Assembly: GCA_902364645.1 (NCBI GenBank)
Contig: CABJEP010000005.1
Location: forward strand, 1 to 64,000
DNA from: Coriobacteriaceae bacterium
GTDB taxonomy: Bacteria > Actinomycetota > Coriobacteriia > Coriobacteriales > Coriobacteriaceae
Length of the DNA: 64,000 bases
Direction of reading: 5' to 3'
Shown here piece after piece: positions 57,400 through 64,000 of the stretch (position 1 is its first letter; each line of letters begins with the position of its first letter). The notes beneath the pieces are model-generated. The model had not been told where the DNA came from and did no database searches. It saw nothing but the letters and a program-made list of their open reading frames with translations. The position numbers and the translations under genes are program-made.

Positions 57400-59181
57400 A
57401 TGACGATCACCGAAATCGACGAGAAGTTCATGCGCGAGGCGCTGGCGGAGGCTCGCGCCGCTGCTGCGGTGGGCGAGGTGCCCATCGGAGCCGTAGTGGT
57501 GCGCGACGGCGAGATCGTCGCGAGGGCGCACAATCGGCGCGAGCTCGACCAGGATCCTTCGGCTCATGCCGAGTTTGCGGCCGTGTGCGCCGCTGCCCAG
57601 GCGCTTGGCCGCTGGCGCCTTTCCGACTGTACGGTCTATGTGACGTTGGAACCCTGCTGCATGTGTGCGGGGCTTATGGTCAATGCGCGCGTGGGGCGCT
57701 GCGTGTATGGCGCGAGCGACGCCAAGGCGGGTGCGTTGGGCTCGTTGTACGATCTCAATGCCGATTCGCGCCTAAACCATCGGTTTCATGTGACCGCCGG
57801 CGTGTTGGCGGATGAGTGTCGCGCGGTGCTGAGCAACTATTTTGCCGGTTTGCGCGGTGCGGATGGCGTCGGTTGCGGCTGCGGTGCAAACCTTGAGGCG
57901 CATGTTGCCCACGCCGAGGCCCTTGCTGACGGCGAGGATCTTGCCGGCGAGACGCTCGACTTTGGTCCCGTGCAGCGCCGGCCTCGCCGTGTGCTGCTGG
58001 CGATTGATTCCTTTAAGGGCAGCGTTTCGAGTGCGCAGGCAGAGGAGGTCGTTGCCGAAGGCGTGCGCCGCGTTTGGCCCGATGCCGAGGTGTGCACATT
58101 GCTACTGGCGGATGGCGGCGAGGGAACGCTCGATGCTATCGCCGCATGCGGTGGTGAGCTCTCGACCTGCGAGGTGGCAGGTCCCTTGGGCGAACGCGTG
58201 TCTGCCCGGATGCTGGTGGACGGCGAGCGCGAGTCGGCCGTTATTGAGATGGCCGAGGCGGCGGGTATTGGGTATTCGCCCTGTGCGGAGTCGGCGGCGT
58301 TGGCGGCTTCGACCTATGGCGTGGGCGAACTGATGCTCCGTGCGGTTCGTGCCGGAGCGAAGACAATCTATATTGGCTTGGGTGGCAGTGCCACCAACGA
58401 CGGTGGCGCCGGCATGCTGCAGGCGCTGGGCGCGCATGTGGTCGATGATCAGGGCTGCAATATCGCCCCCGGTCTTGCGGGCCTTGAACACGTGACGAGT
58501 ATCGATTTGGCGCCAGCGCTGCAGGCTTTGGATGACGCTCGTATCGTTGTGCTTTCGGATGTCGAGAATCCGCTCGTAGGGCGTCGCGGCGCGCTTGCGG
58601 TGTTCGGCGGACAGAAGGGTCTGCCGGCGGATGATGCCGAGGCGCTGAACAGGTGCGACAGCTGGATGGTCGGCTACGGTCGCTTGCTCGACGCTGCGAT
58701 TGCCGGAGCTCGAGCCCAGGGGCTGTTGCGCACATCCGAGGGTGCACGGACATTTGGCTCGGTGCTCGGTGTGCCCGGCGCCGGTGCCGCCGGTGGTCTG
58801 GGAGCAGCGCTGTTGGCACTCGGTGCCGAGTTGCGCTCGGGCGTGGAGACGGTGCTCGATCTCGTGGGGTTTGACGAACATGTGCGCGATGTCGACCTGG
58901 TCATAACGGGCGAGGGCAATATGGACGAGCAATCCGCCGCCGGCAAGGCGCCGGTGGGTGTGGCCCGCCGTGCCAAGCGCTATGGCAAGCCGGTTGTTGC
59001 CGTCGTGGGCGGTCGCGCTGACAACCTGGATGCGGTGTATGAGCAGGGCGTCGACCTGGTTTTGACGATCTGCCGCAAGCCCATGGGCCTTGAGCTGGCG
59101 CTCGATCCCCAAGAAGCCATAACCAACCTTATCTGCGCCGGCGAGTCTGCCGCTCGATCCTACGACCTCGCCCGCCTCTAA
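57400..59181 (+). CDS. Fusion of tRNA adenosine deaminase (TadA) and glycerate kinase
   Basis: A 593-residue two-domain protein. Residues 1-155 are TadA: zinc ligands H56, C86 and C89 with catalytic E58 (SAHAEFAAV, LEPCCMC), which converts A34 to inosine in tRNA-Arg(ACG). A 40-residue linker follows. Residues 196-590 are a GlxK/GarK-type glycerate 2-kinase: LLAIDSFKGSVSSAQAEEVV, LADGGEGTLDAI, GLGGSATNDGGAGMLQALGA and TGEGNMDEQSAAGKAPVGVA. No frameshift separates the halves, so this is a real fusion of unrelated activities. The ATG at 57400 follows GGGAAGG; longer starts would run through the tRNA gene. Normally these are two separate genes. Confidence 0.9.
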   Translation: MTITEIDEKFMREALAEARAAAAVGEVPIGAVVVRDGEIVARAHNRRELDQDPSAHAEFAAVCAAAQALGRWRLSDCTVYVTLEPCCMCAGLMVNARVGRCVYGASDAKAGALGSLYDLNADSRLNHRFHVTAGVLADECRAVLSNYFAGLRGADGVGCGCGANLEAHVAHAEALADGEDLAGETLDFGPVQRRPRRVLLAIDSFKGSVSSAQAEEVVAEGVRRVWPDAEVCTLLLADGGEGTLDAIAACGGELSTCEVAGPLGERVSARMLVDGERESAVIEMAEAAGIGYSPCAESAALAASTYGVGELMLRAVRAGAKTIYIGLGGSATNDGGAGMLQALGAHVVDDQGCNIAPGLAGLEHVTSIDLAPALQALDDARIVVLSDVENPLVGRRGALAVFGGQKGLPADDAEALNRCDSWMVGYGRLLDAAIAGARAQGLLRTSEGARTFGSVLGVPGAGAAGGLGAALLALGAELRSGVETVLDLVGFDEHVRDVDLVITGEGNMDEQSAAGKAPVGVARRAKRYGKPVVAVVGGRADNLDAVYEQGVDLVLTICRKPMGLELALDPQEAITNLICAGESAARSYDLARL

Positions 59182-59196
59182 AACCTATCTCTCTAT

Positions 59197-59265
59197 AAGT
59201 TGCGGTGAAATACGGAGTGTTTTTGCCTTTAAGGTGCCAATTCAGTACGTATTCCACCGCAACTT
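59197..59265. repeat. Long palindrome D
   Basis: Arms 59197-59214 and 59248-59265 match at 17 of 18 positions (AAGTTGCGGTG-AATACG). A small CCTTTAAGG inner palindrome lies in the loop. It starts 16 bp after the fusion gene; there is no T run after the outer stem. Confidence 0.7.
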
Positions 59266-59317
59266 CGTGAATGGTCATCCGAGGCTGGTCGACATGGGTT
59301 TCGAGTCGGACCGTTTG

Positions 59318-59475
59318 CCACGAAACACGGCTATCTACTACGTTTAACCGACCACCCTCGACTATCTCGGAATTTGCAAAAATGAAACCGCAGGTAGAGA
59401 GCTTGCCGATTTCCGAAAAAGTCGGCTATGGTCGACCCCTGCGACCAAAACGTAGTAGATAGGCCCTTTTCGTGG
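59318..59475. repeat. Long palindrome E
   Basis: Arms 59318-59345 and 59448-59475 match at 24 of 28 positions, including a perfect run CTATCTACTACGTTT. The 102-nt interior has further partial pairing (CGGAA with TTCCG; TCGACTAT with a TATGGTCGA stretch), so the whole folds as a branched hairpin. Confidence 0.7.
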
Positions 59476-59495
59476 CGCAGCACCAGATCAGTCTT

Positions 59496-59575
59496 TTTGG
59501 GACGGGGCTTTCTTGGCTACTTTCGTCACCCTGATGTCCCCAGTCAAAAAGTAGTCAAAAAAGCCTCGTCCCAAA
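59496..59575. repeat. Long palindrome F
   Basis: Arms 59496-59523 and 59548-59575 match at 25 of 28 positions; the differences allow G-U pairs. The arm starts TTTGGGACGGGGCTTTC, a string also found singly at about 46650. Confidence 0.7.
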
Positions 59576-59620
59576 TTAGCTGTCTTGCCCCATCGGGCGG
59601 GAGCAGGTAATATATATCGA

Positions 59621-59744
59621 GCGCCTAGCGCGTTCGATGGGTTCGGATGACGACATGTTCCGAATCTGGTCAGGTCCGGAAGGAAGCAGCCATAAGGAGC
59701 CTCTGTCGGGCATCCGAATCCATCGAGCGCACGGGCGCTTTTTT
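59621..59744 (+). ncRNA. ffs: Signal recognition particle RNA, small bacterial type (4.5S)
   Basis: The universal SRP helix 8 core GGTCAGGTCCGGAAGGAAGC is at 59669-59688 with its partner side AGCCATAAGGAGCC. The long hairpin closes by pairing CGTTCGATGGGTTCGGATG (from 59631) with CATCCGAATCCATCGAGCG (from 59711). TAATAT at 59608-59613 is a probable -10, and GCGC-ACGG-GCGC followed by TTTTTT at the end is the terminator. The RNA scaffolds Ffh for co-translational membrane targeting. Exact ends are approximate. Confidence 0.93.
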
Positions 59745-59757
59745 GGTGCCGCGATGC

Positions 59758-59852
59758 GGTCCCGGTGTCGGCGGGCTGTTTGGTGCCTCGCTGGTCCTCG
59801 GCTTTGCCTGCGGGATCGCTCGACTACCAAACAGCCCACCGGCACCGGGACC
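59758..59852. repeat. Long palindrome G
   Basis: Arms 59758-59784 and 59826-59852 match at 25 of 27 positions (GGTCCCGGTG-CGG-GGGCTGTTTGGT), enclosing a 41-nt GC-rich loop. It lies 14 bp behind the SRP RNA terminator. Confidence 0.75.
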
Positions 59853-59995
59853 ACTTCGTCCAAAAATCACCCGTAAAGGCGCGTTAGCCTAATTAAATCT
59901 ATCCCTTAAGGAATGCTGCTCGCTGGCGTTGTTTGGAGCGCGGTGGCGATGTGCTTCAAGAGACAGTGGCATTACCATTTGTTTTTACAAGTAAA

Positions 59996-60035
59996 GAGGT
60001 CCGTTTCTCTGGGTTGGGGAAACGGGCCTCTTTTT
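59996..60035 (+). terminator. Intrinsic terminator of unclear transcript
   Basis: GAGGTCCGTTTC (59996-60007) pairs with GAAACGGGCCTC (60019-60030) with one G-U pair, followed by TTTTT. No gene is recognised directly upstream, so it may back up the SRP RNA terminator or end an unseen small transcript. Confidence 0.7.
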
Positions 60036-60078
60036 GTCTCTGGGCTTGTGGATTGGCGAAGACAATAACCGCTGGCAG

Positions 60079-61059
60079 CTATTTTGAGTTCTTGATGCGG
60101 CGTGTAGCCGTGGCGTTTATTCCGAGGCCTGCGGCGGCGACTGCTGCGAGTGCGATTGCGCTCGGTGCAGTGTCGCCCGTGTTTGCGAGCTTGCCGGGCT
60201 TGCCGCTGCTCGCGTTCGCTTGCTTGGTGGAGCTCGGCGTGGCGCCTTTGCCGGTCGCGGGCGAGCTGGCGGGCGGTGCCGGTTCGGCGGGTTGCGCCGA
60301 GTTGGAGGGAGGCGTCGTCTCGGTCGGTTGCGTTATCTCGGGCGAGGTGACCTTGTCTGCCGCGGCTTTCGCCTCTTCGTATGCCTTGCAGGCGTCGTCA
60401 TAGGCCGCTTGCGCCTTTTCCAAATCGTCGAGGAGCGCATCTCGCTTGGCTACGTCCTCATCGATGTGGGCTTTGGCTTTCTCCGCCTCACTTTCGAAAC
60501 GCTGAACCTGTCTTTCCTGGCTTTCGAGCCGGCGTTGGCAGTGGTGAAGATCATCTTCACAAGATTTTTCTCGCCTTTCTGCCGACATGATCTCACTTCG
60601 CAACTGCTTAATAGTTTCGTTAGAAGCTCCGTCGTCGATTGCCTTATTTAATTCTGCCTGAAGGCCGCTTGTCCGGTTGTGGGCCTCATCGTATTTGGCT
60701 TGGGCTGCATCGACGTTCGCTTGCATGGCGGGAAGGGGTTTCCTCCATTTGGCGGCTTCCGTCACCACCATGTCGTAGATCTCTTGAAAAGCGGCAATGT
60801 CATCATCGATTACCGCAAGTTTCTCAGGACTTGCGGCGTCTTTTGCGGCCTCGAGGGTTTTGAGCGCTTCCTGCATGGTTGCATACGCTTTTTCTTTTGC
60901 GGCGGCCGCATCTTCCGTCTGCAAGGCAACTGCACCGGTGGGGGAACTGGTTTCTGCCGCGATCGCCGTTACGGGGGGGGCGATTCCCGCGACAAGCGCC
61001 GCGGAAAGGGCGATGCCCACAGTTGCTCGTCTTGCTCTTCTTGCGAGAATGTCGTTCAT
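60079..61059 (-). CDS. Sortase-anchored coiled-coil surface protein
   Basis: A 326-residue cell-wall protein. Residues 1-35 are a signal peptide (basic start, hydrophobic core, cleavage near TAIAA). Residues 50-235 are heptad-rich helix (KTLEAAKDAASPEK, LRSEIMSAERREKSCEDD, RLESQERQVQRFESEAEKAK), predicted coiled coil with two cysteines (EKSCEDDLHHCQRR). Residues 240-285 are a Pro/Thr/Ser wall-spanning linker. The C-terminus has the sorting motif LANTG, a hydrophobic stretch and a basic tail (TRRIKNSK), so a class A-like sortase would link it to peptidoglycan. Function unknown; adhesin or structural role is a guess. The ATG at 61059 follows GAGGTG. Confidence 0.9.
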   Translation of the reverse strand: MNDILARRARRATVGIALSAALVAGIAPPVTAIAAETSSPTGAVALQTEDAAAAKEKAYATMQEALKTLEAAKDAASPEKLAVIDDDIAAFQEIYDMVVTEAAKWRKPLPAMQANVDAAQAKYDEAHNRTSGLQAELNKAIDDGASNETIKQLRSEIMSAERREKSCEDDLHHCQRRLESQERQVQRFESEAEKAKAHIDEDVAKRDALLDDLEKAQAAYDDACKAYEEAKAAADKVTSPEITQPTETTPPSNSAQPAEPAPPASSPATGKGATPSSTKQANASSGKPGKLANTGDTAPSAIALAAVAAAGLGINATATRRIKNSK

Positions 61060-61199
61060 CTTGGCACCTCATTTCAAGGGTCGGCGGCTCGGCTGGTAGC
61101 ACTACTGTAAGTATACCAAGCGATTGGCGCGCCGCTGACCGGGCGCGCGCGACCTCTCCGCTTCTTTGGAAACCGAACCCCATTAGAAATGACGAGTTG

Positions 61200-61229
61200 T
61201 TTACGCTTCTTTTGGGCTCACCGTACTAT
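61200..61229 (+). promoter_or_regulatory. Candidate promoter of the second ABC exporter pair
   Basis: TTTACG (61200-61205), an 18-nt spacer and TACTAT (61224-61229) lie 45 bp before the exporter start. Reasonable but not strong. Confidence 0.4.
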
Positions 61230-61273
61230 CATGATTCGAATTGAGTGTGAATGATGATAGGGAGCGCCTTTTT

Positions 61274-63136
61274 ATGATTGAGCTGCTCAGGCGTTTTGGC
61301 GGTAAGTTTCGCCGCTATATGGTGATTGGTCCTGCGTGCAAGCTGATCGAAGTGATCTTTGACCTGCTGACGCCGCTGGTGATTGCCCAGATGATCGATA
61401 AGGGCATCGGCGCACACGATGTCAACGCCGTCGTCCACTACGGCGTGGTGCTCGCCGCCATGGCTGTGATTGGCATCTCGTTTACGCTCGTCTGCCAAAA
61501 GATGGCGGCGCTCACCTCGCAGGGCATGGGCACCGATATCCGTGGTGCGCTCTACGAGCGCATTAATAAGCTGAGCTATGCTGAGCTCGATCGCTTTGGC
61601 GCGCCGTCGCTCATCACGCGCATTACCAACGACGTCAACCAGGTGCAGCTCGCCGTGGCGCTGGGCGTGCGCATGCTCATCCGCTGGCCCTTCCTGGCGG
61701 TGGGCTCTATGGTCGCAGCCCTTGCCATCGACCTTAAGCTCGGCATCATCTTTTTGATTTGCACGCCCGCCATCGGCCTGGTGTTCTGGTTTGTCATGGC
61801 ACGCTGCATTCCGTACTACAAGCAGCTGCAGGCAAAGCTCGACCGCATTGCACTCATTTGCCGCGAAGGCCTTTCGGGCGCTCGCGTGGTCCGTGCGTTT
61901 GTGCGTGAAGATCACGAGCGCGAGCGCTTTGCTCAAGCCGCCGATGACCAGGCCAATACTGCCATCGCGGTGGGCAAGCTCTCGTCGATTCTCAACCCCG
62001 TCACGTTTCTTGTGATGAACCTGGGCGTGTGTGCCATCCTGTGGGTGGGCGGCATCCAGGTCAACGTGGGCGAGCTCACGCAGGGCCAGGTCATGGCGTT
62101 CGTCAACTACATGACGCAGACCCTGACCTCCATCGTGTACGTCGCCAACCTGGTCGTGGTCTTTACCAAGGCGAGCGCCAGTGCGTCACGTATCAACGAG
62201 GTGCTCAATTGCGTGCCGAGCATCACCGACGAGGGCAACCAGCCGGTCGCGCTGCCCGAGCCGGGCAATGTCGCTCCGACCTCCGCGCTGAGCTTGAGCC
62301 ATGCGAGCTTCTCTTTTGGCGCCGGCGCTGCCAACGCCGTCAACGATGTGAGTCTGGAACTCCCGCTGGGCAAGACGCTCGGCATTATCGGCGGCACGGG
62401 CAGTGGCAAGTCCACGCTCGTTTCGCTTATCCCGCGCCTGTACGATGCGGGCACCGGCAGCGTGAGCGTAATGGGCGCCGACGTGCGCACCTGGCCGCTC
62501 GATCAGCTGCGCCACGTGGTCGCGACCGTCCCGCAGCGCGCGTCGCTGGTGAGCGGCACCATCCGCAGCAACCTGACCTGGCGTGACGAGGCGGCGACCG
62601 ACGAGGAGCTCTGGGCGGCGCTCGACATAGCGCAGGCGAGCGAGTTCGTGCACAACAAGCCCCAGGGGCTCGACGCCCCGGTCGAGGCGGGCGGCAAGAA
62701 CTTCAGCGGCGGTCAGCGCCAGCGCCTGACTATCGCGCGCGCCCTGGTGGGTTCGCCTCAGATATTGATCATGGACGATTCCGCCTCGGCGCTCGACTTT
62801 AAGACTGATGCGGCGCTTCGCCGTGCCATTCGCGAGCGCAGCATGCGCGGTGCCGCCGAGGGCGGGCTGCCGCTCACGACGGTGATTGTGAGCCAGCGCG
62901 TCTCGACCGTGCGCGACGCCGATATGATCTGCGTACTCGACCACGGCTCGGTTGCGGGCCTGGGCACGCACGATGAGCTGTACACGACCTGCCAGCTCTA
63001 CCGCGAAATCTGTCAGTCGCAGCTTCGCCGTGAGGAGCTCGAGGGTCAGCAGGGGAGCGCGTCGCCCGCCCCCGCCCCAGGCGCCGCGCCCGCCTCGACT
63101 GCCCCCGCATCCGTCTGCACAAAGGAGGGCTGCTAG
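61274..63136 (+). CDS. ABC exporter half-transporter, degenerate-site subunit (second pair)
   Basis: A 620-residue ABC exporter half with six membrane helices (about 1-325) and an ATPase domain. Walker A GGTGSGKS is at 373-380, the signature is FSGGQRQRLTIARAL, and Walker B is ILIMDDSASALD, where the catalytic Glu is replaced by Asp. The same substitution occurs in the half-transporter at 48645-50381, and both families resemble heterodimeric TmrAB/BmrCD-type exporters. A Pro/Ala-rich tail (about 585-620) ends the protein. ATG 61274 has GGGAG ten bases before it. The partner gene starts directly after its stop. Confidence 0.9.
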   Translation: MIELLRRFGGKFRRYMVIGPACKLIEVIFDLLTPLVIAQMIDKGIGAHDVNAVVHYGVVLAAMAVIGISFTLVCQKMAALTSQGMGTDIRGALYERINKLSYAELDRFGAPSLITRITNDVNQVQLAVALGVRMLIRWPFLAVGSMVAALAIDLKLGIIFLICTPAIGLVFWFVMARCIPYYKQLQAKLDRIALICREGLSGARVVRAFVREDHERERFAQAADDQANTAIAVGKLSSILNPVTFLVMNLGVCAILWVGGIQVNVGELTQGQVMAFVNYMTQTLTSIVYVANLVVVFTKASASASRINEVLNCVPSITDEGNQPVALPEPGNVAPTSALSLSHASFSFGAGAANAVNDVSLELPLGKTLGIIGGTGSGKSTLVSLIPRLYDAGTGSVSVMGADVRTWPLDQLRHVVATVPQRASLVSGTIRSNLTWRDEAATDEELWAALDIAQASEFVHNKPQGLDAPVEAGGKNFSGGQRQRLTIARALVGSPQILIMDDSASALDFKTDAALRRAIRERSMRGAAEGGLPLTTVIVSQRVSTVRDADMICVLDHGSVAGLGTHDELYTTCQLYREICQSQLRREELEGQQGSASPAPAPGAAPASTAPASVCTKEGC

Positions 63137-64000
63137 ATGAATCCGTATACTTCCTCCGGTTCGGTCGCCACGATGACCGCTAACGTGTCCGGCAACGATA
63201 ACCTTAACGACCTGGGCGACGGTCCGCGCCAACCCGGTGATCCCGAGCGCTATCCCGTGGGTGCGGTGACCCGCCGCCTGATGGGTTACGTCCGTCCGCA
63301 CCGTATTTCGTTTACGGCGTCGTTTGTGAGCGCCGCCGTCTCGGTGATCTTACAGCTCTATACGCCTATTCTCATTGGCGAGGGCATCGACCTGATCGTT
63401 GCCGCGGGCCAGGTGAATTTCGATGCACTGCTGCCGCTTGTCACCAAACTCGCGATTGTCGTCGTAGGTGCCGCGGCCTTCCAGTGGCTGCAGGGCTACT
63501 GCGTCAACCGCCTGTCCTACGAGACGGTGCGTGACATGCGCGTGGAGGCGAGCGACAAGCTCAGCCGTATGCCGCTCAGCTTTATCGACAGCCATGCCCA
63601 CGGCGACCTTATGAGCCGCGTGGTCAATGACGTCGACCAGGTGGGCGACGGTCTGCTGCAGGGCTTCACGCAGCTCTTCACCGGCGTTATCACCATCGTG
63701 GGCACGCTCGCGTTTATGCTCTCCATTAACCTGGCCATGACGCTCGTGGTGGTGCTCGTCACGCCGCTTTCCATTTTTGCAGCCGGCGCCATCGCCAAGC
63801 TTTCCAACAAGAGCTTTACGGCACAGCAGCGCATCCAGGGCCAACTTGGCGGTCATATCGAGGAGTATGTTGGTGAACAAAAGCTCGTGGACGCCTTCGC
63901 CTACGGCCCGAGCGCTCAGCAGCGCTTCGATGTCCTCAACGCCGAGCTCTATACGGCAGGTGAGCGCGCACAGTTTATGGGCTCGCTCTCTAACCCCGGC
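63137..64000 (+). CDS. ABC exporter half-transporter, partial (runs off the window)
   Basis: The first 288 codons of a second half-transporter. The ATG at 63137 follows AAAGGAGGGC and abuts the TAG of the preceding gene (TAGATG). A polar 45-residue lead is followed by RLMGYVRPHRISFTASFVSA, then the exporter membrane domain with the DSHAHGDLMSRVVNDVDQV coupling region and GHIEEYVGEQKLVDAFAYG. The ATPase domain lies beyond position 64000. By analogy with the pair at 48645-52398 it should be the catalytic subunit of a heterodimer, but its Walker B is not visible here. Confidence 0.88.
   Translation, partial: MNPYTSSGSVATMTANVSGNDNLNDLGDGPRQPGDPERYPVGAVTRRLMGYVRPHRISFTASFVSAAVSVILQLYTPILIGEGIDLIVAAGQVNFDALLPLVTKLAIVVVGAAAFQWLQGYCVNRLSYETVRDMRVEASDKLSRMPLSFIDSHAHGDLMSRVVNDVDQVGDGLLQGFTQLFTGVITIVGTLAFMLSINLAMTLVVVLVTPLSIFAAGAIAKLSNKSFTAQQRIQGQLGGHIEEYVGEQKLVDAFAYGPSAQQRFDVLNAELYTAGERAQFMGSLSNPG

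Larger units (their letters stand above)
59182..60078. other. Palindrome-rich non-coding region around the SRP RNA gene
   Basis: About 900 bp without a protein gene. It contains four long palindromes (59197, 59318, 59496, 59758), the SRP RNA gene and a terminator near 60000. From 59853 to 59995 I see no structure worth naming. Confidence 0.75.

Noticed and set aside
59914..60067. Small frame beginning MLLAGVVWSAVAMCFKR
   Set aside because: The AAGGA lies directly against the ATG with no spacing and the frame runs through a terminator stem. No family is recognised.

Overview
The window looks like chromosomal DNA of a gut Coriobacteriia species, most likely Collinsella (C. aerofaciens group). 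The reasons are a high-GC Gram-positive codon style, Actinobacteria-type genes (an EF-G-like paralogue, a sortase-anchored LANTG protein, LacI/GntR/MarR/TetR regulators) and a fermentative, PTS-centred carbohydrate metabolism. This assignment rests on recognising the families, not on a search. No phage, insertion sequence, CRISPR array or replication origin was seen.

Layout. 1-10.5 kb is housekeeping: a small membrane protein, Hsp20, a WalJ/YycJ-like hydrolase, tilS-hpt-ftsH, an aminotransferase, a PHP phosphatase and an RNA m5U methyltransferase. 10.5-16.8 kb holds a polar amino-acid ABC operon, an EF-G paralogue and a DNA-entry-type nuclease. 16.9-24.3 kb is a sugar cluster: LacI regulator, fructose-type PTS IIBC, an orphan GatZ-like protein, small transaldolase, split transketolase and PTS IIA. 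24.4-26.1 kb has larE and a HAD hydrolase. 26.3-37.6 kb is a rhamnose/rhamnoside region: rhaB, rhaD and a non-RhaA isomerase, then a beta-glucoside-type PTS IIBC, a cytoplasmic GH78 alpha-L-rhamnosidase, an old-yellow-enzyme Fe-S flavoprotein and a LicT/BglG antiterminator. 37.7-40.3 kb has a DUF4143 ATPase and a second LacI regulator. 40.5-48 kb has glmS, a GntR/YeiH pair, a degenerate enhancer-binding-type regulator, a nitroreductase and small hypotheticals. 48.1-57.3 kb has a MarR-controlled heterodimeric ABC exporter, cysE, a DedA protein, ilvE, lemA, a TetR regulator and tRNA-Ser(UGA). 57.4-64 kb has a TadA-glycerate kinase fusion, the SRP RNA gene set among long palindromes, a sortase-anchored coiled-coil protein and a second ABC exporter pair cut by the window end.

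How the parts work together. The most interesting region is 26.3-40.3 kb. Near-identical LacI-type operators (TTGAAACG-TTCAA class) lie before rhaB, over the -35 box of the PTS gene and before the LacI gene at 39131-40264, which suggests one regulon. The PTS leader carries a textbook RAT antiterminator overlapping an intrinsic terminator, and the same unit ends with a LicT-like protein that has all four PRD histidines. My inference is that a rhamnosylated glycoside (rutinoside-like, possibly a plant flavonoid glycoside) is imported and phosphorylated by the PTS and cut inside the cell by GH78. The released rhamnose would go through the isomerase, RhaB and RhaD, while the ene-reductase-like flavoprotein may reduce the aglycone.

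The window is also rich in palindromes with no coding role: a perfect 38-bp-arm nested hairpin at 10591-10735, related nested hairpins at 11690-11794 and 55459-55557, four long hairpins around the SRP RNA, and a dispersed family of small hairpins sharing a GGGACAG core.
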